A DNA stretch of 35,736 nucleotides from Roseomonas sp. KE2513 (GCF_016107305.1 NZ_RCVR01000044.1:1-35736), one strand, 5' to 3'; shown: positions 7,563 to 16,104, numbered from the stretch's first letter. Program-made: numbers and translations. The notes: generated from the letters alone by a model not told the origin.

Positions 7563-10500
7563 CTACCCGATGAAGATCCAGTTGTCGTGCGTCTGCGCTG
7601 CCGTGTGGGCGCGGTTCTCCTCGCTGTCGGCGAAGCCGATCAGCACGTTAGCCAGCGGCGTGCCGCGGTCGAGTTCCGCCGTCCAGTAGCTCTTTCCCGA
7701 TGCCTCGCCCGCGCGGCCGAGCACGTTTTGATAGAGCTTGTCCACGATCGCGGCGTTGTTCGCCCCTGCATAGAGGCTCTTGAATTCGTTGCTGAGGGTG
7801 AAGTTCCGGGCGACCTCGAGGGGCGTGGCGCCGGCGTTCAGCTCCTTGGTCCAGTAGTCGAGGCCCGGCTGGTCCGGGGCGCGGGCGAAGGCGGCGGTGT
7901 AGAGGCGATAGGCCTCCGAGAGGTTCCTGTCGCCGGCCTGCGACGCCGTGTTCCTGACGTTCTCGATGCTCTCCGAGAAGCCGAGCAGGACATCCGCCTT
8001 GGAGGCGCCGCCGTTCAGCTGGTTCGCCCAGTAGGCCACGCCGCTCGCCTCGCCCTCCCGCCCGAGGACGTTGCGGTAGAATTCCTGCACCACCTTCTGG
8101 TTCGACAGGCCGGCATAATGGGCCTGGAACTCGGCGGAGGCGGTGAAGCTCCGCGCGATGCTGGCCAGCGTGTCGTGGTACACGTCCATCCGCTGCGTCC
8201 AGTAGGCCTGGCCGGCGAGGTCGGGCAGGCGGTCGAAGGCCGCCTGGTAGAGGCGGTAGACATCCCCGCCGGCGCCTGTCGTATCGAAGAGGCCGACGCC
8301 GTCGGTGAAGACGAAGACGCTGGCGGCGGTTTCCCGCCCGCCGTCGCGACCCGCGACCCCGTCGCTGATGAAGGCATGTCCCTTCTCGGTCCGGTAGAGC
8401 GTGTACTGGTCGTGCGTGCCGAGCAGCCCGGCCTGCCCTGCCGCGACCGCGGGACGATCGTCGTTGAGGATGGTGCCAGAGGCCTTCAGGGCCGAGGGCA
8501 GGCTCGCCCCCGTGAGGGTGAGGGTGAAGCCCTCGTCGCGCTCCACCGTTTTGTCGCCGCGGACGCCGAGGCTGATGAGCTTCGAGGTCTCGCCCGCGAG
8601 AAAGCTGACGGTTCCACCGAGGCTCACGAAGTCCGCGGCATTGGCTGGGCGCGCGCCGCTGCCCGCGACCGTGTAGCCGAGGGTGTCGGCCGAGAGGGAT
8701 CCGCCGCTGCGGCTGGCGGTGAAGGTGAAGAGCGTAGTGCCGGAGCTTCCCTCTGCCTTCACCGCAGAAAGGGCCGAGAGGGAATAGGTGGAGGGTGTCG
8801 GCGCTGTCGTCGGTGTCCGGGCCGCGTCGTCGTTGAGGATGGTGCCGGTCGCCGTCGCCTGGGCGATGCTGGTGGCCAGGGAGCCCGCGATGGTGACGGT
8901 GAAGCCCTCGTTCGCCTCGGCCAGGATATCGCCGCGGACGCCGACGGTGATCACCTTCGAGGCCTCGCCCGCAAGGAAGCTCACCGTGCCGGTAAGGCCG
9001 GCGAAGTCCTGGGCGTCGGCCGGGCTCGCGCCGCTCCCGGCGATGCCGTAGCTGAGCGCCTCGCTGCCGAGCACGTCGCCGGTCCGGCTGACGGTGAAGG
9101 TAAAGGGCGTGGTGCCGCTGTCGCCCTCCGCCTTCGCCGCGCTCAGGGCGGCGATAGAATAGGTGGTGGGCGTGGGCGCTGCGAAGAGAAGCACGGGATC
9201 GCTGCCAAGCGAGCCCGGCATCACGTCCAGGAGGCGGGGCTGGGCCGTGCCGTCGGTGACGAAGATCTCGGTGCCGTTGGACGCTGTGGTGGCGGTGAAG
9301 AACAGCTTGTCCGCGACGACGGTGAGACCGGTGGTGGCGGATCCGGCCGTGCCCGCGTTCACGTCGAAGACGCGAGTGGCGGTGCCGTCGGTCACCACCA
9401 GCTCGGTGCCGTGCGTGCCGTTATTCGCCACGAAGGCGAGCCTGCCGCCGAAGACGGTGAGCTGCGCCGGAAGGCTGGAGCCCGGGCCGGGCAGGACGTC
9501 CACCACGCGCGGCGGGGCGGTGCCGTCGGTGACGAAGACCTCGGTGCCGTTGGCCGCCGTGTTGGCGGTGAAGAAGAGCTTGTCCCCGACCACTGTGAGA
9601 TTGGCGAGGGAGGAGCCGGCCGCGCCGGCGTTCACGTCGAAGACGGTGGTGGTGGTGCCGTCGGTGAGGACGAGCTCCGCGCCGCGCGTGCCGTCGGTCG
9701 CTACGAAGGCGAGCTTGCTGCCGAAGACGGTGAACCCACCCGGCGCGCTCGTCGTGCTTCCGGGGAAAATGTCGATGGCGCGCGGCTGGGCCGTGCCGTC
9801 GGTGACGAAGACCTCGGTGCCGTTGGCCGCCGTCGTGGCCGTGAAGAACAGCTTGCCTCCGATGGCCATGAGGTTGGTGGGAGAGGAGCCGGCCGCGCCC
9901 GTGTTCACGTCGAAGACGGTGGTGGTGGTGCCGTCCGTGACGACGAGCTCCGCGCCGCGCGTGCCGTCGCTGGCGGCATAGGCGAGCCTGTTGCCGAAGG
10001 CGGTGAACTGGAAGGGCAGGCTGGAGCCGGAGCCGGGAAGGACATCGATCACGCGCGGCTGGCTGATCCCGTCGGTCACGAAGACCTCGGCGCCGCTGGC
10101 CAGGGTAGTCGCGATGAGGAACAGCTTGTCGCCGACAACGGCGAGGCTGGCGGGGGATGAGCCCGTCGCGCCCGCGGCGATGTTAAAGACACTGGTGACG
10201 GTACCGTCGGTGATCACGAGTTCCAGGCCGTGCGTGCCGTCGTTGGCGACATAGGCGAGCTTGCCGCCGAAGGCGGTGAGCTGCATCGGCGTGCTCGTGG
10301 CGGGACCGGGGAAGAGGTCTACGATGCGCGGTTGGGTGGTGCCGTCGGTGACGAAGACCTCCGTGCCGCCGGCCGCCGTGGTGGCCGTGAAGAACAGCCT
10401 GTCGCCCACGGGTGTGAGGTTGGTGGGGGAAGAGCTGAGCGAATCCGGATTGATGTCGAAGAAGTTAGTGGTCGTGCCATCCGTGACGACGAGCTCGGTG

Positions 10501-10814
10501 CCGCGCGCTCTGTCGGTCGCGACATAGGCGAGCTTGTTGCCGAAGACAGTGAGCTGGCCGGGCTGGCTGGAGCCGGAGCCGGGAAGGGCATCGATGACGC
10601 GCGGCTGGGCCGTGCCATCGGTGACGAAGACCTCGGTCCCGTTGGCCGCCGTGGTGGCGGTGAAGAAGAGGTTGAGGCCGATAAGGGTGAAGTTCCCGGG
10701 GTTCGAGTCCGCCGCGCCCGTGTTGAGGTCGAAGACGCTGGTGGTGGTCCCGTCGGTGACGGCGAGTTCCACGCCATGCGTGCCGTCACTCGCGCGAAAG
10801 TAGAGCTTTCCCAT
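7563..10814 (-). CDS. large repeat protein: ELWxxDGT-like repeats, two Calx-beta-like domains, two DUF4214-like units
   Basis: The 1083-residue protein has three zones. Residues 1 to about 545 hold twelve alternating repeats of roughly 44 residues. The A type is like KLAYVATDGTRGAELVVTDG and the B type like KLFFTATTAANGTEVFVTDG, related to ELWxxDGT repeats. Two Calx-beta-like domains follow at about 552-660 and 675-785, each with an FTFT strand, a VSFLAGE motif, a DEGF or NEGF motif and a TILNDD ending. The C-terminal 235 residues hold two DUF4214-type units (VYRLYQAAFDRLPD, FYRNVLGREGEASGVAYW; AYRLYTAAFARAPD, LYQNVLGRAGEASGKSYW). It ends in DNWIFIG. There is no signal peptide, so type I export is likely. 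I chose the ATG at 10814 because the repeat begins there and AAGG lies 8 bases upstream. A longer start at 10856 would place the upstream palindrome inside the gene. Function is unknown; adhesion or an extracellular matrix role is plausible. Confidence 0.8.
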   Translation of the reverse strand: MGKLYFRASDGTHGVELAVTDGTTTSVFDLNTGAADSNPGNFTLIGLNLFFTATTAANGTEVFVTDGTAQPRVIDALPGSGSSQPGQLTVFGNKLAYVATDRARGTELVVTDGTTTNFFDINPDSLSSSPTNLTPVGDRLFFTATTAAGGTEVFVTDGTTQPRIVDLFPGPATSTPMQLTAFGGKLAYVANDGTHGLELVITDGTVTSVFNIAAGATGSSPASLAVVGDKLFLIATTLASGAEVFVTDGISQPRVIDVLPGSGSSLPFQFTAFGNRLAYAASDGTRGAELVVTDGTTTTVFDVNTGAAGSSPTNLMAIGGKLFFTATTAANGTEVFVTDGTAQPRAIDIFPGSTTSAPGGFTVFGSKLAFVATDGTRGAELVLTDGTTTTVFDVNAGAAGSSLANLTVVGDKLFFTANTAANGTEVFVTDGTAPPRVVDVLPGPGSSLPAQLTVFGGRLAFVANNGTHGTELVVTDGTATRVFDVNAGTAGSATTGLTVVADKLFFTATTASNGTEIFVTDGTAQPRLLDVMPGSLGSDPVLLFAAPTPTTYSIAALSAAKAEGDSGTTPFTFTVSRTGDVLGSEALSYGIAGSGASPADAQDFAGLTGTVSFLAGEASKVITVGVRGDILAEANEGFTVTIAGSLATSIAQATATGTILNDDAARTPTTAPTPSTYSLSALSAVKAEGSSGTTLFTFTASRSGGSLSADTLGYTVAGSGARPANAADFVSLGGTVSFLAGETSKLISLGVRGDKTVERDEGFTLTLTGASLPSALKASGTILNDDRPAVAAGQAGLLGTHDQYTLYRTEKGHAFISDGVAGRDGGRETAASVFVFTDGVGLFDTTGAGGDVYRLYQAAFDRLPDLAGQAYWTQRMDVYHDTLASIARSFTASAEFQAHYAGLSNQKVVQEFYRNVLGREGEASGVAYWANQLNGGASKADVLLGFSESIENVRNTASQAGDRNLSEAYRLYTAAFARAPDQPGLDYWTKELNAGATPLEVARNFTLSNEFKSLYAGANNAAIVDKLYQNVLGRAGEASGKSYWTAELDRGTPLANVLIGFADSEENRAHTAAQTHDNWIFIG
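9190..10810. repeat. six tandem units of about 264 bp inside the repeat-protein gene
   Basis: The A/B repeat pair of the encoded protein recurs six times, and the DNA remains similar enough for phrases such as gtgccgtcggtgacgaagac to recur throughout. These in-frame repeats could change copy number by recombination without breaking the frame. Confidence 0.75.
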
Positions 10815-10826
10815 CGACCAGGCCTT

Positions 10827-10848
10827 TTTGTACCGAAATCGATACAAA
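10827..10848. promoter_or_regulatory. 22-bp near-perfect palindrome, candidate operator
   Basis: TTTGTA-C-CGA-AA-TCG-A-TACAAA has 9 of 11 symmetric base pairs and starts 12 bp upstream of the chosen ATG (10814). Its size and symmetry fit a dimeric repressor site overlapping the 5' leader. The protein that would bind it is unknown and no regulator gene is adjacent. The remainder of the gap to 11107 shows nothing gene-like. Confidence 0.5.
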
Positions 10849-11107
10849 TCGAACATCTTGCTGCGAGGCAATGGCTCGGCACGTGAAATCGAGGAGGTGG
10901 TGCCTGGAAGCAATGATTGGCGGGTGGGGGATGGAACCGGAACACAATCGCAGGTTGCGCAGCGTCTTATTATTCCGATTTCGGGTTGAATTGCGCGACT
11001 GCTGAAGGGTTACGCCTATCCCTTTTCCACCCAATCCCCACCGCGCCCCGCCCGGTTGCGCGCAGCCTTGGCGCCCGGCGGTGCCGGCGCTAGACCGGCC
11101 AGCGCCC

Positions 11108-11962
11108 ATGTCAGACCCTGCCCTCACCGATCCGTCCGTCGTCAACCCCGCCGCCCTCGTCGCAGCCCGGGCGGAGATCGACGCGATCGATGACGCCTTG
11201 CACGACCTGCTGATGCGCCGCGCCTCGCTCTCTGCCGCACTGGCGGCGCAGGGAATGAAGGCGGGCGGCGCCAGCTTCCGGCCGGGGCGGGAGGCGATGA
11301 TCCTCCGCCGCCTCCTCGGCCGCCACGCCGGCCCCCTGCCGCGCGGCGCCGTGGTGCGGCTTTGGCGGGAGATGATCGCTTCCTCCCTCCGCCAGCAGTC
11401 GGATTTCACCGTCGCGGTCCTCGCCGGGGCGGAGACGCTGGCGCGGGGGCATTTCGGGCTGGACACGCCGCTGCGCGCCCATGCCACGCCGGCCCTGGCC
11501 CTGGCCGCCCTCGCGGCCGGAGAGGCGACGGTGGCGGTGCTGCCCTCGCCGGCGGATGGCGAGGCGCCGGAGGCCGCCTGGTGGACCTCGCTCGACACCC
11601 CGCGCCTCCAGGTGGTGGCGGCGCTGCCCTTCCTCATGCAGCCCGGCCAGTCCTTCCCGAGCGCAATGGTCGTGGCCCTCTTCGGCGCCGACGCCACCCC
11701 GCGCGACCGCGGCTTGCTGCGGCTGGAGCGCTCGCCCGGCACCTCGCGCGCCGCCCTGGTCGAGGTCTTGGAGGGGGCCGGGCTGCCGCCCTTGCGGCTG
11801 GTCTTCGCGGCCGGCGGGCTGCGCGCGCTGGCCGAGGTGAAGGGGCTCGTCCTCCCGGAGGATCCGCGCCTCGCCGTCCTATCCCCCCTTCGCGCCACCC
11901 CGGTCGGGGGCTATGCCGAGCCGGAGCCGGACGGCCCTCGCGTGCGAGGCGAGTCCGGCTGA
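11108..11962 (+). CDS. AroQ-type chorismate mutase with a C-terminal prephenate-dehydratase-like extension
   Basis: The 284-residue protein begins with an AroQ helical domain (about residues 14-98): [37 protein letters not shown] and [12 protein letters not shown]. It would convert chorismate to prephenate. Residues 100-285 resemble a periplasmic-binding fold of the prephenate dehydratase kind ([20 protein letters not shown], then [11 protein letters not shown]), but I see no TRF motif typical of active dehydratases. The extension may therefore be regulatory or inactive. The ATG at 11108 lies upstream of hisC and tyrC on the same strand, consistent with an aromatic amino acid operon. The stop precedes the hisC start by 61 bp. 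Confidence 0.75.
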   Translation: MSDPALTDPSVVNPAALVAARAEIDAIDDALHDLLMRRASLSAALAAQGMKAGGASFRPGREAMILRRLLGRHAGPLPRGAVVRLWREMIASSLRQQSDFTVAVLAGAETLARGHFGLDTPLRAHATPALALAALAAGEATVAVLPSPADGEAPEAAWWTSLDTPRLQVVAALPFLMQPGQSFPSAMVVALFGADATPRDRGLLRLERSPGTSRAALVEVLEGAGLPPLRLVFAAGGLRALAEVKGLVLPEDPRLAVLSPLRATPVGGYAEPEPDGPRVRGESG

Positions 11963-12023
11963 CGCGGCGAGCCGCCGCCTTCTCACAGGGGGTTTCCCCC
12001 ATCCCGTCGGAGTGACGACGACC

Positions 12024-13130
12024 ATGCCCGTGATGCCCCGCCCCTCCATCCTCTCGGTCGAGCCCTATGTGGGCGGTGAATCGAAGGTTCCGGGCGTGAA
12101 CCGGATCGTGAAGCTCTCCTCGAACGAGGGGGCCTTCGGACCGCCGCCGGCCGCCATCGCCGCCATCGCCGAGGCCGGGCGGGAGGCGCATCGCTATCCC
12201 GACGGGGGCGCGACCGCCCTGCGCGAGGCGATCGGGCGCCACCACGGGCTCGATCCCGCGCGCATCGTCACCGGCAACGGCTCGGACGAGCTGCTCGCCC
12301 TTCTCATCCTCGCCTATGGCGGGGAGGGGACGGAGCTGGTCATGTCCGCCCACGGCTTCCTCATGTACGACCTGACCGGGCGCTGGGCCGGCTGCCGTGT
12401 CATCAAGGTGCCCGAGAAGAACCTGATAGCGGACGTGGACGGGCTGATCGCCGCCTGCGGGCCGCGCACGCGCCTCGTCATCCTCGCCAACCCGAACAAC
12501 CCGACCGGCGCGCTGCTGCCGCAGTCCGAGGTGAACCGGCTGCGCGCGGGCCTGCGCGAGGACATCGTGCTGATCCTCGACAGCGCCTATGCCGAGTACG
12601 TGCAGGACCCCGACTACGACCCCGGCCAGGCGCTGGTGGATGCGGGTTCCAACACGGTGATGACGCGCACCTTCAGCAAGGTCTGGGGCCTCGGCGGCAT
12701 CCGTCTGGGCTGGGCCTATGGCCCCGCCGAGATCATCGACGTGCTGAACCGCGTGCGCGGGCCCTTCAACGTCTCCGCCACCGCCATGGCCGCCGGCATT
12801 GCGGCGCTTTCCGAGCCCGATTGGGTGGCGAAGAGCGTGGCGCACAACGCCGCCTGGCGCGCCCGCCTCACGGAGGGGCTGACGGCGCTCGGGCTGCGCG
12901 TGCACCCGAGCCAGGGCAACTTCCTGCTCGTCGATTTCGGCTCGGCCGATGCGGCAAAGGCCGCCGACGCGCATCTGCGCGGGCGGGGGCTGATCGTGCG
13001 CGGCGTGGCCGTCTACGGCCTGCCGACCTGCCTGCGTATCACCGTCGGCACGGCGGAGGAGTGCGGGATGGTACTCGAGGCTCTCGCGGGGGCGGACAGC
13101 CCGGTCGGCCGAAGCGCAGCCCATGCCTGA
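12024..13130 (+). CDS. hisC: histidinol-phosphate / aromatic aminotransferase
   Basis: This 368-residue class I/II PLP aminotransferase has the HisC-type N-terminus [22 protein letters not shown], the GNGSDELL cofactor segment, [10 protein letters not shown] and the Schiff-base lysine K219 in [17 protein letters not shown]. It would catalyse transamination of histidinol phosphate or imidazole acetol phosphate. Its position next to tyrC suggests it also transaminates aromatic keto acids, as described for the hisH-tyrC pair of Zymomonas mobilis. The start at 12024 is preceded by a GGAG about 12 bases upstream; an ATG three codons later is an alternative. Its 3' end overlaps tyrC by 8 bases. Confidence 0.9.
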   Translation: MPVMPRPSILSVEPYVGGESKVPGVNRIVKLSSNEGAFGPPPAAIAAIAEAGREAHRYPDGGATALREAIGRHHGLDPARIVTGNGSDELLALLILAYGGEGTELVMSAHGFLMYDLTGRWAGCRVIKVPEKNLIADVDGLIAACGPRTRLVILANPNNPTGALLPQSEVNRLRAGLREDIVLILDSAYAEYVQDPDYDPGQALVDAGSNTVMTRTFSKVWGLGGIRLGWAYGPAEIIDVLNRVRGPFNVSATAMAAGIAALSEPDWVAKSVAHNAAWRARLTEGLTALGLRVHPSQGNFLLVDFGSADAAKAADAHLRGRGLIVRGVAVYGLPTCLRITVGTAEECGMVLEALAGADSPVGRSAAHA

Positions 13131-14013
13131 GCAGCCGCTCTTCAGGCGCCTCTGCATCATCGGGCCGGGGCTGGTCGGCTCCTCCATCCTGCGCCTCGCG
13201 CGGGAGAGGGGCGACATCGCCGGGCACCTCGTTGCCAGTGCCCGCAGCGAGCACACGCTGGAGCGGGTGCGGGCGCTGGGCATCGCGGACACTGTCGAGG
13301 CCGATCCGGCCAAGGCGGTGGAGGGCTGCGACGCGGTGATCCTCTGCGTGCCCGTCGGCGCCTATGCCGGGGTGATGGCGGTGATCGCGCCGCATCTCGC
13401 GCCCGGCTGCATCCTCAGCGATGTCGGCTCCACCAAGGGCAGCGTGCTGCGCGACCTTGCGCCGCTGCTGCCCGAGGGCGTGCACCTCGTTCCCGCACAC
13501 CCAATGGCCGGCACCGAGCATTCCGGACCGGACGCGGGCTTCGCCACGCTCTTCAAGGGGCGCTGGTGCATCATCACGCCGCCGCCCGGCACCGATCCCG
13601 ACGCCGTCGCGCGCCTGCGCAGCCTGTGGGAGCGCGCGGGATCGATGATCGAGACGATGGACGCGGTGACCCACGACAAGGTGGTGGCCGTCGTCTCCCA
13701 CCTGCCGCACCTCATCGCCTTCACCATCTGCGGCACGGCGGACGATCTGGCGCAGGAGACGCGGGAGGCGGTGCTGCGCTTCGCAGCCTCGGGCTTCCGC
13801 GACTTCACGCGCATCGCGGCGAGCGACGTGGACATGTGGCGCGACATCTTCCTCAACAACCGCGAGGCGGTGCTGGAGATGCTCGCCCGCCTGACCGAGG
13901 ATGCCCAGGCTTTCGGCCGCGCCATTCGCTGGGGCGAGGCCGGCTTCATCGAGGACCGGATCCGCCGCGGGCGGAAGATCCGGCGCTCGCTGATCGAGTT
14001 GAATCAGGCCTGA
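13123..14013 (+). CDS. tyrC: prephenate/arogenate (cyclohexadienyl) dehydrogenase
   Basis: This 296-residue TyrA-family enzyme oxidatively decarboxylates prephenate or arogenate with NAD(P) in tyrosine synthesis. The Rossmann motif is [11 protein letters not shown] at residues 11-21. [22 protein letters not shown] with the catalytic-type histidine, and the helical C-terminal domain ([37 protein letters not shown]) follow. It starts inside hisC, so the two are translationally coupled. Length and motif order match TyrC of alphaproteobacteria. Prephenate versus arogenate preference cannot be read from the sequence. Confidence 0.92.
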   Translation: MPEQPLFRRLCIIGPGLVGSSILRLARERGDIAGHLVASARSEHTLERVRALGIADTVEADPAKAVEGCDAVILCVPVGAYAGVMAVIAPHLAPGCILSDVGSTKGSVLRDLAPLLPEGVHLVPAHPMAGTEHSGPDAGFATLFKGRWCIITPPPGTDPDAVARLRSLWERAGSMIETMDAVTHDKVVAVVSHLPHLIAFTICGTADDLAQETREAVLRFAASGFRDFTRIAASDVDMWRDIFLNNREAVLEMLARLTEDAQAFGRAIRWGEAGFIEDRIRRGRKIRRSLIELNQA

Positions 14014-14288
14014 AGAAGCGGCCACTCGTGCGGCTCGTTCCGGGCATCCACCGGAACGGGCAGCGCGCTCATCGCCCCCTGAAAGCCGGCCTGCAGCGCC
14101 GAGGAAAGGCCTTGCTGCTCGCCCGACCCGACGGCGCAGGTCTCGGCGCTGAGGGCGAGCGGCCCCGCCAGCCGGTCGCGCGCCTCCAGCAGGGCCTTCA
14201 CCGCCTCTTCCCAGTCCATGCCGGGATCAATCACGTCCATCAGGGCAAGCTGGAAAGCGCGATGAAGGGCAGCGCAGGGAGTGGCCAA
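14004..14288 (-). CDS. small hypothetical protein, convergent with tyrC
   Basis: This 94-residue frame has a TTG start as drawn; an internal ATG at residue 17 (MDVIDPGMDWEEAVKALLEA) is a plausible alternative. The amphipathic helix WEEAVKALLEARDRLAGPLA and the Gly/Ser-rich SAETCAVGSGEQQGLSSALQ look protein-like, and it has no homologous shadow on the other strand. Its 3' end overlaps tyrC by 10 bases, tail to tail. I do not recognise a family. There is no convincing Shine-Dalgarno for either start, so it may be spurious. The AT-rich stretch at 14355-14405 upstream could hold its promoter. Confidence 0.45.
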   Translation of the reverse strand: MATPCAALHRAFQLALMDVIDPGMDWEEAVKALLEARDRLAGPLALSAETCAVGSGEQQGLSSALQAGFQGAMSALPVPVDARNEPHEWPLLQA

Positions 14289-14448
14289 GGGGAACTCGCT
14301 TCTGGTCGATGCGGCGAATCACTTCGGGCCGGAAGCTGCCAGGGCCCCAGCCACATCGCCAACATATGATCAAAAACTTGTGATTAGAAGAGTTGCTTAA
14401 GAATTTGTGCGCCTCGGACAGGCGGGTTTCGCCAGCTGTAGTAAAGGA

Positions 14449-14481
14449 GCCGCCCTCCCGCCCCAAGGACAGGAGGGCGGC
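14449..14481 (-). terminator. intrinsic terminator of the PNPOx-like gene
   Basis: GCCGCCCTCC and GGAGGGCGGC form a perfect 10-bp stem with a 13-base loop directly after the stop at 14490. On the minus strand it is followed by TCCTTTACT, a short T-containing tail. Confidence 0.65.
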
Positions 14482-14489
14482 CGCGCGGG

Positions 14490-14999
14490 TCAGGCCGTGA
14501 ACTTCACCCGCTCGTTCTCGCCGCCCTTCGGCGGCTGCCCCGTGACGGTCGCCTTCACGTAGCCGAAGGCGTGCAGCAGGGTAGAGGAGGGGCTGTCCCA
14601 GTACTCGGCGCCCGTCATCTCGACCGCGATCAAGGCAATGTGCGGGTCCTCCGCGCCCTGCGGGAACCAGGTCTTCATCGACTCCTGCCAGTACTCCTTC
14701 TGCTTCGCGACATCGCGGACGACCCGCGCGGTGCCGGAGACGGAGACGTAGTTCTGGCTCGACGGATCGGAGTAGGAGAGCAGCACGCGGTTGTTGCGGT
14801 TGATCTCCTCGGTCTTCTCGGTGCCGTTGCCGGAGAAGAACCACAGGGTCTTGCCATCCGGGTCGAGCCCGGCGGCCACCATCGGGCGCCCGCGCAGCTT
14901 GTCGCCGTCGCCATGGGTCACGAGCACGGCCGTCTTCACGTCCTTGATCATCTCGCGAACCTTCTCGCGCTGCTCGTGCTCGGTCTTCGCCTCGGCCAT
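14490..14999 (-). CDS. general-stress-protein-26-like flavin-binding PNPOx-family protein
   Basis: The 169-residue protein has the split-barrel fold typical of COG3871/Pfam putative PNPOx proteins. It reads KTAVLVTHGDGDKLRGRPM, TLWFFSGNGTEKTEEINRN, VLLSYSDPSSQNYVSVSGTA and a C-terminal ALIAVEMTGAEYWDSPSS. Such proteins bind FMN or related cofactors and are often induced by general stress, but the reaction is usually unknown. It is unlikely to be a true pyridoxamine phosphate oxidase because it is short and lacks the usual PNPOx C-terminal domain. The gene stands alone with its own terminator and is divergent from the crotonase gene. The ATG at 14999 is preceded by GGAGAGCCCC on the minus strand. 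Confidence 0.85.
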   Translation of the reverse strand: MAEAKTEHEQREKVREMIKDVKTAVLVTHGDGDKLRGRPMVAAGLDPDGKTLWFFSGNGTEKTEEINRNNRVLLSYSDPSSQNYVSVSGTARVVRDVAKQKEYWQESMKTWFPQGAEDPHIALIAVEMTGAEYWDSPSSTLLHAFGYVKATVTGQPPKGGENERVKFTA

Positions 15000-15042
15000 G
15001 GGGCTCTCCTGCTTCCTGCGGAACAGGCCATGGAACGACGAC

Positions 15043-15064
15043 GGGCGGGCGCGGTTGCCCGCCC
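15043..15064. other. GC-rich inverted repeat between divergent genes
   Basis: GGGCGGGC and GCCCGCCC are separated by GCGGTT in the 104-bp region between the minus-strand PNPOx-like gene and the crotonase gene. It could be part of the promoter/leader region. Function is unknown. Confidence 0.3.
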
Positions 15065-15103
15065 CTTGCGGGCGCTCGCCGCGCCCCTCACCCTGCCGCG
15101 GAC

Positions 15104-15886
15104 ATGAGCCATCCCGACCTTTACCTCGCGCGCGACGCGGGGATCGCGACGCTGACCATCGACCGTCCGTCCCGCCGCAACGCCCTCACCCTGCCCATGT
15201 GGAGGGCGGTGGCTGGCCTGTTCGAGGACCTCTCCGCCGACACATCGCTCCGCTGCGTCATCCTGCGCGGCGCGGGGGAGGAGGCCTTCTCCGCCGGGGC
15301 GGACATCACGGCCTTCGCGACGGAGCGCGGCACGGAAGCGCGGGAGCGCGCCTATAACGATGCCCTCGTCGCCGCCTTCCTCTCGATCGAGCGCTGCGTC
15401 CATCCCGTGGTCGCCGCCCTCTCCGGCCATGCCCTCGGCGGCGGCTGCGGCCTGGCGCTGATGTGCGACTTCCGCGTGGGCGGGCCCGGCACGCGCATGG
15501 GCATTCCCGCACGCAACCTCGGCCTCTTCTATCCTCACGAAGGCCTGGACGCCCTGCTTCGCATCGCCGGCGAGGCGGTGGCGATGGAAATGCTCGTCGA
15601 AGGCCGCACCTACACGGGGGAGGAAGCCCTCGACCGCCGTCTCCTCACGCGCCTCGTGCCCGACGAGGCTGTGCAGGCCGAGGCCCATGCCCTTGCCACC
15701 CGCGTGGCCGAAGGCGCGCCGCTGGCCAACCGCTTCCACAAGCGCGCCCTTCGCGCCCTCCGCGGGCCCCTGCCGATCAGCGACACCGACCGCGCCGAAC
15801 TCGATGCCTTTCCGCGCAGCGCGGACTTCCTGGAGGCGGTGAAGGCGTTTGGCGAGAAGCGGCGGCCGGTGTTTCGGGGGGAGTAG
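15104..15886 (+). CDS. crotonase-superfamily protein (enoyl-CoA hydratase-like)
   Basis: The 260-residue protein has the crotonase fold signature: IATLTIDRPSRRNALTL, the first oxyanion-hole segment AFSAGADITAFA at about 61-72 and GHALGGGCGLALMCDF at 108-123. The C-terminal part (FHKRALRALRGPLP) is also typical. The two glutamates of hydratases (E144 and E164 in rat mitochondrial hydratase, in GCELA and PEIxLG) are replaced by G116 (GCGLA) and A136 (PARNLG). It is therefore unlikely to hydrate enoyl-CoA by the classical mechanism. It may be an isomerase, hydrolase or decarboxylase of the same family. The protein sits alone, followed within 5 bp by the first copy of the structured repeat. Confidence 0.85.
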   Translation: MSHPDLYLARDAGIATLTIDRPSRRNALTLPMWRAVAGLFEDLSADTSLRCVILRGAGEEAFSAGADITAFATERGTEARERAYNDALVAAFLSIERCVHPVVAALSGHALGGGCGLALMCDFRVGGPGTRMGIPARNLGLFYPHEGLDALLRIAGEAVAMEMLVEGRTYTGEEALDRRLLTRLVPDEAVQAEAHALATRVAEGAPLANRFHKRALRALRGPLPISDTDRAELDAFPRSADFLEAVKAFGEKRRPVFRGE

Positions 15887-15890
15887 AACT

Positions 15891-16104
15891 GGAGAGGGCG
15901 CTGCCCTCTCCAGACCTCACCCGCCAAGGGCCTGAGGCCCTTGGATCCCCACCTGGCTGTTGCGGAACCTTCCCCAACGTGCCGTCGCCTCGGGTCCATG
16001 GCCCGAGGCGCACTGGCCGCCAAGTAGTTCCAAATTCAAAGAAAAAGATGATGGTGAGGGGTCCGGGGAGAGGAAGAATTCCTTCTTCCTCTTCCCGGAG
16101 TCAC
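15891..16104 (+). repeat. structured intergenic repeat, copy 1 (subfamily A)
   Basis: Four hairpins occur in a row. H1 is GGAGAGGGC-gct-GCCCTCTCC (15891-15911). H2 is CCAAGGGCC-tga-GGCCCTTGG (15924-15944). H3 is CGCCTCGGG-N7-CCCGAGGCG (15986-16010). H4 has arms 16063-16078 and 16083-16098 with loop TTCC and one G-T wobble. It begins 5 bp after the crotonase stop and ends 46 bp before the stop of the converging DedA gene. The sequence between H3 and H4 includes the conserved GATGATGGTGAGGGGT. Confidence 0.85.

Noticed and set aside
7542-10160. An 872-residue plus-strand frame with repeated motifs
   Set aside because: It is the antisense shadow of the repeat-protein gene; its periodicity comes from the tandem units.
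9190-10810. Tandem repeats considered as a CRISPR array
   Set aside because: The units are about 264 bp, in frame and translated. There are no short repeats with unique spacers and no cas genes.
14355-14405. AT-rich stretch considered as an attachment site or origin
   Set aside because: No DnaA boxes, integrase or flanking repeats; more likely a promoter region.
14490-14999. Pyridoxamine 5'-phosphate oxidase (pdxH)
   Set aside because: It is too short and follows the general stress protein 26 pattern.
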